Below, piece after piece: positions 36,058 through 45,225 of a stretch of 64,000 nt of DNA. Position 1 is the first letter of the stretch; every line of letters begins with the position of its first letter. Source of the DNA: Pelosinus sp. UFO1 (GTDB lineage: Bacteria > Bacillota > Negativicutes > DSM-13327); the NCBI RefSeq assembly GCF_000725345.1, contig NZ_CP008852.1, forward strand, positions 2,968,001 to 3,032,000. Direction: 5' to 3'. Below the pieces are notes generated by a model. The model saw only the letters and a list, made by a program, of their open reading frames with translations, did no database searches and was not told the origin of the DNA. A program made the translations under genes and the position numbers.

Positions 36058-36918
36058 CTATCCCTTATCCTCTTTTTTCTTTAAGGCCCCCTCTAATGGA
36101 TAACTCCCATAATTACGAATATGTACCCAATCCCTGTATGCCTCTGCCTGCGGATTACGGGCTAAAATATCCTGCTCCTCAAAGTATTTTACAAAGCTAT
36201 TACTCTGAAAAAGCTGCCTATCTTCCCCAACTGGGCACACTTTTAGACAAGAGCCACAGGGATCACTAAAAGCTTTTTGCAATCTTTTTTCGTTATTTAT
36301 GCAGGCTGCTTGGTCTACTTGCGCATATTTTAACTTTTCATCACCGATAAGGGCTTGAGCAGGACAGATTTTTTGACAATACAAACATTTATTGCATAAA
36401 TCTCCTTCAACTAAAGGATCTCCTGCCAATTCCAAAGCAGTGAAGATTGATATCAACTGAACCCTCGGACCATACTCCCGTGTTAACAAGGTATGATTCC
36501 AGCCTAATGAACCAAGTCCAGCATAATACCCAGCCCAAATATGAGAAAATGCTGCTATCGGTTTTTCTTCTAATTCATCTTCAACCTCGCTATCTGGAAT
36601 GACAGCTAAATGACCTTTGCGGTTTAAAAATACCGCCAATCGATAAGCTACTTTTTCTAATAACTCATTTGTTACCTTTGCTTGTTCCCTCCCCAGTACG
36701 GTGGGTGATGCTTCTATAATAGGCAGCCATAAAGGAACTCCTAGGACGATCACCGTTTTAGCCTGGGGCCAAATTTTGTGGGGATGAAATGCCACTGGTA
36801 CATCCCCAGACTCTATCCATCTATCAATGGACGCAAAACCAACAAACTCGGCTCCTAGATCTCGGGCTTCCTGGATAATCTCTGCCTTAGTTAACTCAAC
36901 TTGTGCCAGTCTACTCAC
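36058..36918 (-). CDS. QueG-like double-cluster Fe-S protein, copy 1
   Basis: A 286-aa protein of COG1600 type (epoxyqueuosine-reductase-related). It has a central domain (FSHIWAGYYAGLGSLGWNHTLLTREYGPRVQ, about 120-150) and a C-terminal ferredoxin domain with CNKCLYCQKICP and CGSCLKVCP motifs. True QueG binds cobalamin and reduces a tRNA base. Three related copies in tandem in a sulfur and methyl locus point to another, unknown reduction. Last gene of the minus-strand unit beginning with the ABC importer at 42750. Confidence 0.8.
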   Translation of the reverse strand: MSRLAQVELTKAEIIQEARDLGAEFVGFASIDRWIESGDVPVAFHPHKIWPQAKTVIVLGVPLWLPIIEASPTVLGREQAKVTNELLEKVAYRLAVFLNRKGHLAVIPDSEVEDELEEKPIAAFSHIWAGYYAGLGSLGWNHTLLTREYGPRVQLISIFTALELAGDPLVEGDLCNKCLYCQKICPAQALIGDEKLKYAQVDQAACINNEKRLQKAFSDPCGSCLKVCPVGEDRQLFQSNSFVKYFEEQDILARNPQAEAYRDWVHIRNYGSYPLEGALKKKEDKG

Positions 36919-37003
36919 TCCTTTTTGCTAAGTTTGCATCCTCTCTGAACTTTAGGCATACTTTCTAGCATAACAAACTCTTATACATAACTTCTCTTTA
37001 TCT

Positions 37004-37504
37004 TCATACGTCGCCTTTTAATTCAAAGGCTGTCAACACTGATACGAAATTAAGCTGGGGATTGTACTTTGCGGCCCGAAAAATGTTGTTTTTACTTACT
37101 TGACTCTGGCCCGCATAATGTCCAGCCCATACATGAGAAAATACTGCGATTGTTTTGTGTTCGGGTATGCCTTCCCCCTCACTGTCCCATGGAATATTGA
37201 CAGCCGGATAGCCGTTACGGTTCAGAAATACTGCCAATCGATAAGCTACTTCATCTAGTAGATTATTTATAACGCTAGATTGTTCCCTCACTATTGTGGG
37301 TGATGTTTCCCCACTAGGCTGCCATGAGGGAACTCCTAAGACAATTACAGTTTTAGTCTGAGGCCAAATTCTGTGGGGATGAAGCGCTATAGGTACATCC
37401 TCAGACTTTTCCCACCTGTCAATGGTCGCAAAACCTACAAATTCCGCTCCAAGATTCCGAGCTTGCTCCATTATCTCAGCCGTAGTTAACTCTATTTGTG
37501 CCAA
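37004..37504 (-). pseudogene. QueG-like protein, copy 2, lacking the Fe-S domain
   Basis: About 166 aa, ending at AFELKGDV exactly where copies 1 and 3 continue into the ferredoxin domain. I place the start at a TTG (37502-37504) eight bases after GAGGAG; this aligns with the N-terminus of copy 1, and the longer frame would overlap copy 3. The GWNH motif of the central domain is altered (SQVSKNN). It is either a truncated remnant or a stand-alone domain that retains some role. Confidence 0.65.
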
Positions 37505-37509
37505 AATAG

Positions 37510-38310
37510 CTACTCCTCTCTTTCTATTATGTTTGCCCCAACCCCAGAACCCCATAAAGTGATATCCTTTGCTTCATCAAAATATTTTTTTATGGCTGTG
37601 CTGTTATAAAGGTTCCGATCTTCCCCCACTGGGCAAACTTTAATGCAACAACCACAATGATTAAATGGTCCGTTGAATCGTTTTCTCCTACTCATACAAG
37701 CAAACTTGTCCATGTTCGAATATGTATCACTATTGTTGCCCGAAAATGACTGCGTTGGGCAGGCCTTCTCACACAACTTACATTTATTACACAGTTTTTC
37801 TTCCACCATAGGATCGCCATCTAATTCTAATGCTGTTAGAACTGATACCAAGCGATGCCGTGGACCAAACTCCCGAGTTACTAAGGTATGATTCCAGCCT
37901 ATTGTGCCGAGGCCCGCATAATAACCAGCCCAAACATGGGAAAATGCTGCGATCGGTTTTTCCTCTAACACCCCCACCCCATAGCCATCCCGGCAAATGT
38001 TAACCGCAGCATGTCCGTTTCTATTCAAAAAAGCCGCTAATCGATAAGCTGCTTCATCTAATAAGCGATTGGTATTGTTATATTGTGACTTATACAGATG
38101 GGAAATTTTTGTTTCCACAATAGGCAGTAAGGATGGGATGGCCAGAGCAATTACTGTTTTGGTTAAAGGCCACACTTTATGAGGAAAAAAGGATTCCTCT
38201 AAATCCCCATATTCTTCCCACCTGTTAATAGGAGCAAAACCTACCAACTCTGCTCCCAATCCTTGGGCTTGTTTAATAATCTCCCCTTTAGTTAACTCTC
38301 GTTTAATCAA
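37510..38310 (-). CDS. QueG-like double-cluster Fe-S protein, copy 3
   Basis: A 266-aa protein with the same order of domains as copy 1: FSHVWAGYYAGLGTIGWNHTL motif, then CNKCKLCEKACP and CGCCIKVCP. Follows the rhodanese gene by about 40 bases. Of the three, copies 1 and 3 look intact. Confidence 0.8.
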   Translation of the reverse strand: MIKRELTKGEIIKQAQGLGAELVGFAPINRWEEYGDLEESFFPHKVWPLTKTVIALAIPSLLPIVETKISHLYKSQYNNTNRLLDEAAYRLAAFLNRNGHAAVNICRDGYGVGVLEEKPIAAFSHVWAGYYAGLGTIGWNHTLVTREFGPRHRLVSVLTALELDGDPMVEEKLCNKCKLCEKACPTQSFSGNNSDTYSNMDKFACMSRRKRFNGPFNHCGCCIKVCPVGEDRNLYNSTAIKKYFDEAKDITLWGSGVGANIIEREE

Positions 38311-38348
38311 CTGTCTCCCTCCTATTGTCCAATCCTTCCCCAGTTTTA

Positions 38349-39962
38349 TTATTTTACTATACCCCTGCGGTAAAAATAGTTCATATATTCTGGTAAGTTA
38401 ATTATGTCTTCTTCCCATTTAAGATATTTGATTGCCTCCTTACTGCCAAATTCGGTTAGATGTACATGCCAATCGTCAGGCTCTATTCCTTCCATGCCAG
38501 TCGTAAGGCCAAAGCCAGCTTCTACCCATGAGTTCGTGCCGCCATCTAGAATGCAAACATTATAAAAATCCATTTCTAATAATGTTACTGCAGCAAGAAC
38601 TGAATTGAAACCATCAGAGCAAGTTACAACGAGAGGAGTTCCTTTATCGGTAATTACATTTTCAATCCTTTTCTCAAGCCATCCTCGTGGCACCCAATGG
38701 GCTCCTGGGATATGCCCATGGTGAAATTTTTTACTATCTTCTACATCTATGATTATGGTCTTAGATGGTTTATCTACTATACCCTTTAATAGGTCAGGAT
38801 TAATTTTATCTACCCTCTCAGAAGCTTCAATAAAACCCAGGGCAAATGGCTCAGCTGGACCTTTTTCTAATCTATGACCCGAATGAGTCCATGCACTTAA
38901 GCCACCATCTAGCACATACACATTAGTAAATCCCATTTGGTTATACCAATAAGCGGTTATAATTGCTCTAGCGCTATTATCGCAAACAAAAACGATGGTA
39001 GCATTATGAACTGCAATAACATCATCGGTATTTTGGATTGCTTGCCCACCGGGAATTGCAATGGACCCCGCTATATGACCAATCTCTGCATACTCCTCAT
39101 GACTACGCACATCAAGAAGGTACAACGTTTCTTGGTGTGCATTTTGTTGCAAGGCTTGCAACTGTTTCACAGAAATAAGTTGTATATTGTTTTCATTAGC
39201 TAACTTGGTAGCAAAGTTAGCTCCTTCTTTTTTGCTTTCGAAAGAAGGAAGCGCTCCTTTTTTGACTTCTTTTTCTAAGTCAAACCCTGCTAACTGCCAC
39301 CCCATCGTTCCATTATTTAGATCATATACATTATCAATTCCCATTAATTTTAATGTTGCACATGAAATAAATCCTCTTGTGCGACCAGCACACGTAGTTA
39401 TTATTTTCTGTCCATTTTTAGCATAATCTGTGATCCTAAGAGGCAACTCTACACCAGGGATACTAATTGCACCTGGAATACTCCCTGTCTTCTGTACTTC
39501 TTCAAGGGGACGTACTTCGATAATAACAAAACTATCTTCATTAGAATCTATTATTTTTTTTAATTCTGTGGCTGACAACTTGGGTACACTTTTACGAATT
39601 TCTCCCACTATCTCACCAAAAGATTTACTCAGCACATGAATTCCTTCGACTACAGGATAGCCTGCAATTTTCCAGGAGTTTAAGCCACCTGCAAGAATAT
39701 ATATATTTGTATAACCATATTTTTTCAATGTATGAGCAGCCAAGCTAGATCGGTAATTATCATTATCATATAAAATAACTTTCGTATTGCGTACAGGAAT
39801 GAGTACGGGAATACGGGACTCCAGTAAACGACGTGGAACCTGGGTTGCCCCTAAAATTTGTCCTTGTTCATACTCATTTCTTTCCCTTACATCAATCAAT
39901 GCATAAATTTCATCACTCTCTAATAATAATTTTAATTCTTCAGGTGATATGATTTTTAGCAT
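38349..39962 (-). CDS. Four-domain rhodanese protein
   Basis: The 537-aa protein holds four tandem rhodanese domains, at about 1-105, 125-245, 260-370 and 385-500. Rhodaneses move sulfane sulfur as a cysteine persulfide. Domains 2, 3 and 4 have a Cys in the active loop (TTCAGRTRG, VFVCDNSARA and VVTCSDGFNS). Domain 1 has Asp in its place (ILYDNDNYR), so it is probably structural. No signal peptide, so cytoplasmic. Location between the SsuABC-like importer and QueG-like genes suggests handling of sulfur released from an imported compound (inference). Confidence 0.9.
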   Translation of the reverse strand: MLKIISPEELKLLLESDEIYALIDVRERNEYEQGQILGATQVPRRLLESRIPVLIPVRNTKVILYDNDNYRSSLAAHTLKKYGYTNIYILAGGLNSWKIAGYPVVEGIHVLSKSFGEIVGEIRKSVPKLSATELKKIIDSNEDSFVIIEVRPLEEVQKTGSIPGAISIPGVELPLRITDYAKNGQKIITTCAGRTRGFISCATLKLMGIDNVYDLNNGTMGWQLAGFDLEKEVKKGALPSFESKKEGANFATKLANENNIQLISVKQLQALQQNAHQETLYLLDVRSHEEYAEIGHIAGSIAIPGGQAIQNTDDVIAVHNATIVFVCDNSARAIITAYWYNQMGFTNVYVLDGGLSAWTHSGHRLEKGPAEPFALGFIEASERVDKINPDLLKGIVDKPSKTIIIDVEDSKKFHHGHIPGAHWVPRGWLEKRIENVITDKGTPLVVTCSDGFNSVLAAVTLLEMDFYNVCILDGGTNSWVEAGFGLTTGMEGIEPDDWHVHLTEFGSKEAIKYLKWEEDIINLPEYMNYFYRRGIVK

Positions 39963-39981
39963 ATGTCTATTTTCCCCCTAC

Positions 39982-40024
39982 TAAAAAAACGTAGCCAATT
40001 GGCAGGTCAAACCGACCTGCCAAC
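39982..40024 (-). terminator. Terminator or attenuator between importer and rhodanese
   Basis: Ten-base perfect arms (TTGGCAGGTC and complement, 39999-40023), with seven U residues 10 bases downstream on the minus strand. It does not carry P1 of the leader family. Confidence 0.65.
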
Positions 40025-40044
40025 TGTTTTGATAATGTTCTGTC

Positions 40045-40827
40045 TTAAAAATTTTCGGTTGAACGACCTTTCCATTTTGTAAGCCTACCTTCAATAAAAG
40101 ATAGAGAATAGTTAAATGTCAGCCCTACAAAAGCAAGGGCTATAATGGCAGCAAACATATCTGGTATCTTAAATGTTTCTTGGGAATACAGAACCAAAAA
40201 TCCAAGTCCAGATTCAGCACCAATCATTTCCGCAGCCACAAGAGCAAGTACTGAATAAGACCCTCCAAGACGGATACCTGTAATAATACCTGGAGTTGCT
40301 GCTGGCAAGACTACTTTCAGAAAGATAAAACTTTGGGAAGCTCCTAGTGATTTGGCAGAGTTAATTAAAAGTTTATCAACATTTTTAACTCCGTTAATTG
40401 TATTAAGCAACACTGGCCATAAGGAAGCCCAAAAAATAATGATTACTTTAGAAACTTCACCAATACCAAAAAACAAAATAAATACGGGAAATAAGGCAAA
40501 TGCAGACATTTGACGAAAACTTTGAAAAATGGGGTCTGCAAAATACTCTAACTGTTTAAACCAGCCAAGAAAGATACCGAAACTAGTGCCAACTACAATT
40601 GCAAGAGTTAGACCCAGTAATGATCTTTGGATACTGCTTAAGAAATGTATCCAGAGTTTCCCCGAGATAAGAAGATCATAAAAAGATTTTGCAACTATAG
40701 ACGGAGGGCTTAGAAACGTCTGATCAACCCACCCTAAACGAGGTGCAGCTTCCCAAAGAAGAAGCACTAAAAAAATCCCACTTCCTCTTCCTAAAATATG
40801 TCGAAATTTATTAACCAACTTTTTCAT
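40045..40827 (-). CDS. SsuC-like ABC permease
   Basis: A 260-aa permease with about six spans and the SAKSLGASQSFIFLKVVLPAA loop. It overlaps the ATPase gene by 17 bases. It resembles the permeases at 12100-13733. Confidence 0.9.
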   Translation of the reverse strand: MKKLVNKFRHILGRGSGIFLVLLLWEAAPRLGWVDQTFLSPPSIVAKSFYDLLISGKLWIHFLSSIQRSLLGLTLAIVVGTSFGIFLGWFKQLEYFADPIFQSFRQMSAFALFPVFILFFGIGEVSKVIIIFWASLWPVLLNTINGVKNVDKLLINSAKSLGASQSFIFLKVVLPAATPGIITGIRLGGSYSVLALVAAEMIGAESGLGFLVLYSQETFKIPDMFAAIIALAFVGLTFNYSLSFIEGRLTKWKGRSTENF

Positions 40828-41683
40828 ATTTTTGTCCTCTCTTTTTGTCCTCAGTTTCTCCTTCCAATAAAGATGCAGTTATCGTACGGATACTTGGATC
40901 CTGAGCTAATAAAACTTCATCTTTAAGTAATTCCCAAGCCTGATGCCGTATTTTCGCAAATGCATTGGAATTTCGTATTTCGCCAGTACGAGGCCGAGGC
41001 AAAGGAATTTCAATAATTTCTTTTATTTTACCAGGCCTTGCGGTCATTACTGCAACACGATCGGCAAGGAAAATGGCTTCATCAATACTATGTGTCACAA
41101 AAAGAACCGTCTTATTATTATTTTCCCAAATTCTAAGTAGTTCCAATTGCAATAACTCTCTCGTCTGCGCATCAAGTGCCGCAAAAGGTTCATCCATCAA
41201 TAGCACTTCAGGTTGATAAGCTAGCGCCCTGGCAATAGCAACCCGTTGTTTCATTCCTCCCGATAATTCATGAGGATAACGGTTGCTGAATTGATCTAAT
41301 CCAACAAGAGTTATATATTCTTTGGCTATTTTTTTTCTTTCACTTTTGCCAACGCCGCGGATTTCTAGACCTATCTCTATATTTTCTAGTACTGTCCGCC
41401 ACGGAAATAAGGCATAGGCTTGAAATACATAACCTAAATTATTGCCTGAACCAACTACAGGCTGATCATCAACATAAATGTCCCCACTGGTTTGTTTATC
41501 TAAGCCTCCAAGAATGTTAAGAAATGTTGATTTTCCACAACCACTTGGCCCTAAGATCGCAAGGAACTCCCCTTTTTTCACTTCCAGTTGAAAATCATTC
41601 AATACGAATAATTGATCGACCTTGCCCTCCTCATTTTCAATGTTAAATACCTTAGTAACATTTTGGGCTGTTATCTTTGTCAT
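40811..41683 (-). CDS. SsuB-like ABC ATPase
   Basis: The 290-aa ATP-binding subunit shows Walker A GPSGCGKS, signature LSGGMKQR, Walker B VLLMDEPFAALD and the switch His in FVTHS. It has a longer C-terminus than usual. The ATG at 41683 has GGGG seven bases upstream. It is a candidate to energise the importer at 11059-13733, which has no ATPase. Confidence 0.9.
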   Translation of the reverse strand: MTKITAQNVTKVFNIENEEGKVDQLFVLNDFQLEVKKGEFLAILGPSGCGKSTFLNILGGLDKQTSGDIYVDDQPVVGSGNNLGYVFQAYALFPWRTVLENIEIGLEIRGVGKSERKKIAKEYITLVGLDQFSNRYPHELSGGMKQRVAIARALAYQPEVLLMDEPFAALDAQTRELLQLELLRIWENNNKTVLFVTHSIDEAIFLADRVAVMTARPGKIKEIIEIPLPRPRTGEIRNSNAFAKIRHQAWELLKDEVLLAQDPSIRTITASLLEGETEDKKRGQKYEKVG

Positions 41684-41742
41684 CAAACTTCCCCTCCATC
41701 CAATTGATTACGTTAATTTTCCACAAATCTTAGGCACAGTTT

Positions 41743-42750
41743 TTATTTTTTAACATTGGGATTATATTCATTGGTGTAGAAATCTGTAGTTTTCCATTTT
41801 CCTTGCTCAATCTTACCTTCTGCTTCTAAACGGTCTACCCAGTACTTAACAGGTTGATCTTGAATGACTTGATCTTTGTAGTAGCTGTACCCTTCCACCA
41901 GACTCAAATCGATATTCAACTCTTTGGCCACTAGCTTCCGTGCTTCAACAGGATTTGCATCCACCCAATTAGCGGTTTTCGCCAGAACTTCCACTATCTT
42001 TTTGGCTGCCTCAGGATTAGAACGCAAAAACTTACCCGATGCTGAATAAGCCATCATCCCACTAGCTCCTTGGTCAATATCATAATCGCTCCACAGTCTT
42101 CTTAATTCAGAGGAAGCCTCTGCTCTTCCTGAATCAGGCGGATGAATAATTGCCACGTCAATCAGCCCTTGTCTTAGAGACTGCTCTAACTGATCATTAG
42201 CGACTACCAGAAACTTCACTTTATCTTCTAGCCCATTGTCCCTTAGATATTTTTTTGTTACATATTCAGAGCACGCACCAAAGCTATTAATACCAATTTT
42301 CTTACCTACCAAATCTTTTATGTCTTTGATTCCAGAATCGGCCCGCACAAAATATTTCATATGTGGATAGTCCGGCGTTGTTTCATTGCCAGCAGAAATA
42401 ACCTTCATATCGGCTCCCCCTGCAATCGCAGCAATGGAGAGTGGAACATGACGCGCACCCAAATCAATGGCGCCAGTCGATACTGCAGGAATAATTTGCC
42501 CTGCTGCCACTGCACCTACATATTTGGGCTTCACTCCTGTGCCTTCCCAGTAACCAAGATCATCTGCTATGTTAACAAGATCAAAACTTGGATTCTTGGG
42601 ATATTTGAACTCGACAACTGCCTGCTCCTGTTTTGCATTCCCTGAGGCAGTTTGATTCTTTTGATTGCTAGAGCAACCTCCCGCAAATAATCCAAAAACG
42701 AGGATTAGAAATGATATTATTAATAATTTGCCTTTAAATAATGTAAACAT
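41743..42750 (-). CDS. NMT1/SsuA-like substrate-binding lipoprotein
   Basis: A 335-aa binding protein. From the ATG at 42750 (GGGGG upstream) there is a hydrophobic signal segment ending in AGGC, a lipoprotein-type cleavage site. The body includes FDLVNIADDLGYWEGTGVKPKYVG, typical of NMT1/SsuA proteins. The frame extends 20 codons further without support. First gene after leader copy 13. Confidence 0.87.
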   Translation of the reverse strand: MFTLFKGKLLIISFLILVFGLFAGGCSSNQKNQTASGNAKQEQAVVEFKYPKNPSFDLVNIADDLGYWEGTGVKPKYVGAVAAGQIIPAVSTGAIDLGARHVPLSIAAIAGGADMKVISAGNETTPDYPHMKYFVRADSGIKDIKDLVGKKIGINSFGACSEYVTKKYLRDNGLEDKVKFLVVANDQLEQSLRQGLIDVAIIHPPDSGRAEASSELRRLWSDYDIDQGASGMMAYSASGKFLRSNPEAAKKIVEVLAKTANWVDANPVEARKLVAKELNIDLSLVEGYSYYKDQVIQDQPVKYWVDRLEAEGKIEQGKWKTTDFYTNEYNPNVKK

Positions 42751-42881
42751 CCTGAAATTCCCCCTTAAATTACCTGGTATATCTTTTATAATAATTTTAC
42801 TGTAAGGCAATCTTGCTGTCCCTTAATTGACTCATGGGTTTCTCCTATTATTCCATCACCCCCTCAACCTTGTCTTTGTAG

Positions 42882-42948
42882 AAAAAGAACTAAAGACCAG
42901 ACTTACCCCATAGGGTAAATCTGGCCTTTAGTTTTCCTAACCAGCCTA
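42882..42948 (-). promoter_or_regulatory. Two-hairpin leader element, copy 13 (SsuABC-like operon)
   Basis: GCU, GG, P1 UUAG/CUAA with GAAAA loop, A, GGC, then GGCCAGAUUUACCC with GGGUAAGUCUGGUC and a U-rich tail. A possible promoter, TTGGAT 17 bases from TTATAT, lies just upstream (about 42952-42981), but it is weak. Confidence 0.92.
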
Positions 42949-43011
42949 GATATAATTGGCTTATTCACCAACATCCAATCTTAACTCTATTTTCATTTTT
43001 AAAATACAACG

Positions 43012-43404
43012 CTACATAATTCCCCATTTACGCCCATACTCTAGAAATATTTGAAATTCTTGATCAAGAAATCCATTTCCCAGTAAATATTCTTTTGCCT
43101 CTTGCCCTTCCATCACCGACGAATCAGCAAAAATAGAGCCCTGTTGAAAATGAAAAGAAAACTCTTTTGCCGCCAACAATTCCATCATCAAAGCAACCCG
43201 TTCCGCTCTGTGCTGCAATTGTAAGCCAAAATTCCTTACTGCCTGGGCATCAACTAAGTTGTTCTTTAGAAAGTGACCACGAAACAAGGGTTCCTCCACG
43301 GGTTTTAAAATAATTCGAGTCAGATGATTTACCATTGATTTATGTGATTTATCCGTGATTTTTCCCTCCTCTGGCAATTCCTTGCTAATTATTCTTAATT
43401 CCAT
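43012..43404 (-). CDS. Unknown protein, 130 aa
   Basis: I do not recognise it. It is soluble, Leu/Glu-rich, with no Cys and no signal peptide; the middle (QLQHRAERVALMMELLAAKEF) looks helical. It starts 10 bases after the YeiH-type gene, so co-transcription is likely, but no clear Shine-Dalgarno precedes the ATG. It is possibly a sensor or binding partner of that carrier. Confidence 0.6.
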   Translation of the reverse strand: MELRIISKELPEEGKITDKSHKSMVNHLTRIILKPVEEPLFRGHFLKNNLVDAQAVRNFGLQLQHRAERVALMMELLAAKEFSFHFQQGSIFADSSVMEGQEAKEYLLGNGFLDQEFQIFLEYGRKWGIM

Positions 43405-43414
43405 GAAACTTAAT

Positions 43415-44755
43415 TTATTTAATGTTCAACCAATAGTCTACAAACACTACATTTGATAGCCAATATCCAAGGGGCACATTGATTAGTACACCAATGGTAA
43501 ATGCCACTAACGGTTTCCAACCAAATGAAGTTAATTCACGGAAACGAGTGGTAAATCCAATACTCAGAAAGGTCCAAGTAAATGTCCAGCCACGTAATGT
43601 TTTAATGGAGCCTATAGCATCTTTTGAAAAATCCGACGCGGCTTTCGGTTCCATCATTGTAATAAGCATCGTGACAAAGATCGAGGCTGCAAAGAAACCA
43701 ATGATAAATTTAGGGAAACGACGCCATATTTCTCCTTTATCAATACGCTCCGCTGTAGCAGAACTTTTGTTTTCCCAAATTGTTACGGATAAAAAAGCAA
43801 CCACCAACGCCCATACACCGACAAACATATCTCGACCAACAACTTTCATTAGCGTAAAAGTTTTAACAGATCTTTCATCTCCCATTGCCTCAGCAGCCGC
43901 AAAACCAGCCGCATCAGCAAACTCCGAAGTACCAATCCAGGCCCCGGCAGGTCCAGCATCCATACCTAGTTGCTTTGCCCATAGAGGAAGTACAAAGATC
44001 ATTATTACGGCCCAAACAATGACCATAGATATCGCCACAGAAACATGCTCTTTTTTCGCACGGCAAGCACCACCAATGGCAATGGCAGCCGATACTCCGC
44101 AAATTGATCCACCCGCCCCTAAGCAGGCAGCAAAACGTTCATCCAAACCAAATAAACGGGTTGCAGCAAAGTAAATCACTCCAAAGGTGATAACAGAAAC
44201 AATTGTCGCTTGCAATATTGCTAAAGGACCCGCTTGCATAATGATGGTAAAGGGTAAGGTAGCCCCCATAAGAACGATACCAGTTTTTACGTAGTATTCC
44301 GTTTTTAATCCAGCCTGGAACCACTGTGGCAGTGTCACAGTATTACCGATAATAAGGCCGAATAGCAAGGCAAGTAGTGGGGTCTCTAGCTGCCAATCTT
44401 TAATAAACTTATTGGAACCTAGAATAGAAATAAGCACCGACACAATAAATAATACTGTGAAACCTGCTATAAAATTTTTAACATTATAACCCATTGTGCG
44501 AGCACCAATCGAAAAAGCTACAAGAAAGAATCCAAATAATAAAAAGAGTCCAGTAATATTTTTACTAAGCCCAGCAATAACTTTACTTATATCATTAGAC
44601 CACCCAGGAATACTAACTGCCATTGATTTGAATAATCCTATCACCCCACCAAAAAACGCAGCCGTAATGGCCAAAACAAGTCCTAAAGCAATAATAATTG
44701 CCCAGGTATCTTCTCTTTGATACCAAGGAAGCGTAGATTGTGTTGTACCTGCCAT
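43415..44755 (-). CDS. YeiH-type putative sulfate/sulfite exporter
   Basis: A 446-aa integral membrane protein with about 11 spans, of the UPF0324/YeiH family. The central GAGGSICGVSAAIAIGGACRAKKE motif (about 225-248) is diagnostic. Members are named sulfate exporters, but direct evidence is thin; sulfite or sulfide release would suit a locus that desulfonates or cleaves organosulfur compounds. The ATG at 44755 has GGGGG seven bases upstream. It has its own promoter and leader. Confidence 0.87.
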   Translation of the reverse strand: MAGTTQSTLPWYQREDTWAIIIALGLVLAITAAFFGGVIGLFKSMAVSIPGWSNDISKVIAGLSKNITGLFLLFGFFLVAFSIGARTMGYNVKNFIAGFTVLFIVSVLISILGSNKFIKDWQLETPLLALLFGLIIGNTVTLPQWFQAGLKTEYYVKTGIVLMGATLPFTIIMQAGPLAILQATIVSVITFGVIYFAATRLFGLDERFAACLGAGGSICGVSAAIAIGGACRAKKEHVSVAISMVIVWAVIMIFVLPLWAKQLGMDAGPAGAWIGTSEFADAAGFAAAEAMGDERSVKTFTLMKVVGRDMFVGVWALVVAFLSVTIWENKSSATAERIDKGEIWRRFPKFIIGFFAASIFVTMLITMMEPKAASDFSKDAIGSIKTLRGWTFTWTFLSIGFTTRFRELTSFGWKPLVAFTIGVLINVPLGYWLSNVVFVDYWLNIK

Positions 44756-44796
44756 TGAGTCATCCCCCTTCTTAATTTTTTTAAGTGATTGCAAAT

Positions 44797-44862
44797 AAAA
44801 AAGGCCTCAGACGCCCCTTCCTAAACGGGGGACATCCTCGGCCTTTGGTTTTCCAATCAGCT
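44797..44862 (-). promoter_or_regulatory. Two-hairpin leader element, copy 14 (YeiH-type gene)
   Basis: GCU, GA, P1 UUGG/CCAA with AAAA loop, A, GGC, then a long terminator GGCCGAGGAUGUCCCCC with GGGGCGUCUGAGGCC and UUUUUU. P1 differs from copy 13 by two compensating changes. Confidence 0.94.
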
Positions 44863-44881
44863 CTTAGTATTTATTTCCTTT

Positions 44882-44910
44882 AGAATATCACCAGCAATCT
44901 CATCTGTCAA
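44882..44910 (-). promoter_or_regulatory. Sigma-A-type promoter of the YeiH-type gene
   Basis: TTGACA (44905-44910), a 17-base spacer and TATTCT (44882-44887), 20 bases before the leader. Between here and 45136 the sequence is A/T-rich and holds the divergent promoter region of the DUF1638 gene (TTGACA at 45046-45051 with no clear -10). Confidence 0.8.
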
Positions 44911-45136
44911 TAAGGAATAATTAAAAGAATTGAGACTGATGGAAAAGTATCTTATAATCTTTAACTGCCATTATATGCAGTTTTATCATTTTATCAATAG
45001 AACCTGTAATTTTAAAATATATTACTCCTTTTAATGCAAAAAGCATTGACAACACAGCCTAAATATAATAACTTAATTATATATATTAAAATTATTATAA
45101 ACTAAAAATCACCACAAAATAAATATAATGCTCTTT

Positions 45137-45198
45137 GGTTGACCGAAGAAAACGGAGACTAAGTCATCACCGCGAGGTGATACTTAGTCTTTTTATTT
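45137..45198 (+). promoter_or_regulatory. Two-hairpin leader element, copy 15 (DUF1638 gene, plus strand)
   Basis: The only plus-strand copy, oriented with its plus-strand gene: GUU, GA, P1 CCG/CGG with AAGAAAA loop, A, GAC, then GACUAAGUCAUCACC with GGUGAUACUUAGUC and UUUUU. GUU, GAC and GUC covary again. The gene starts 28 bases downstream. Confidence 0.93.
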
Positions 45199-45225
45199 TT
45201 TATAAAACATGGAGGTGAAGGTCTC

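Noticed and set aside
45064-45069. TATAAT as -10 for the DUF1638 gene
   Set aside because: It is only 12 bases from the TTGACA, too close for a normal promoter.
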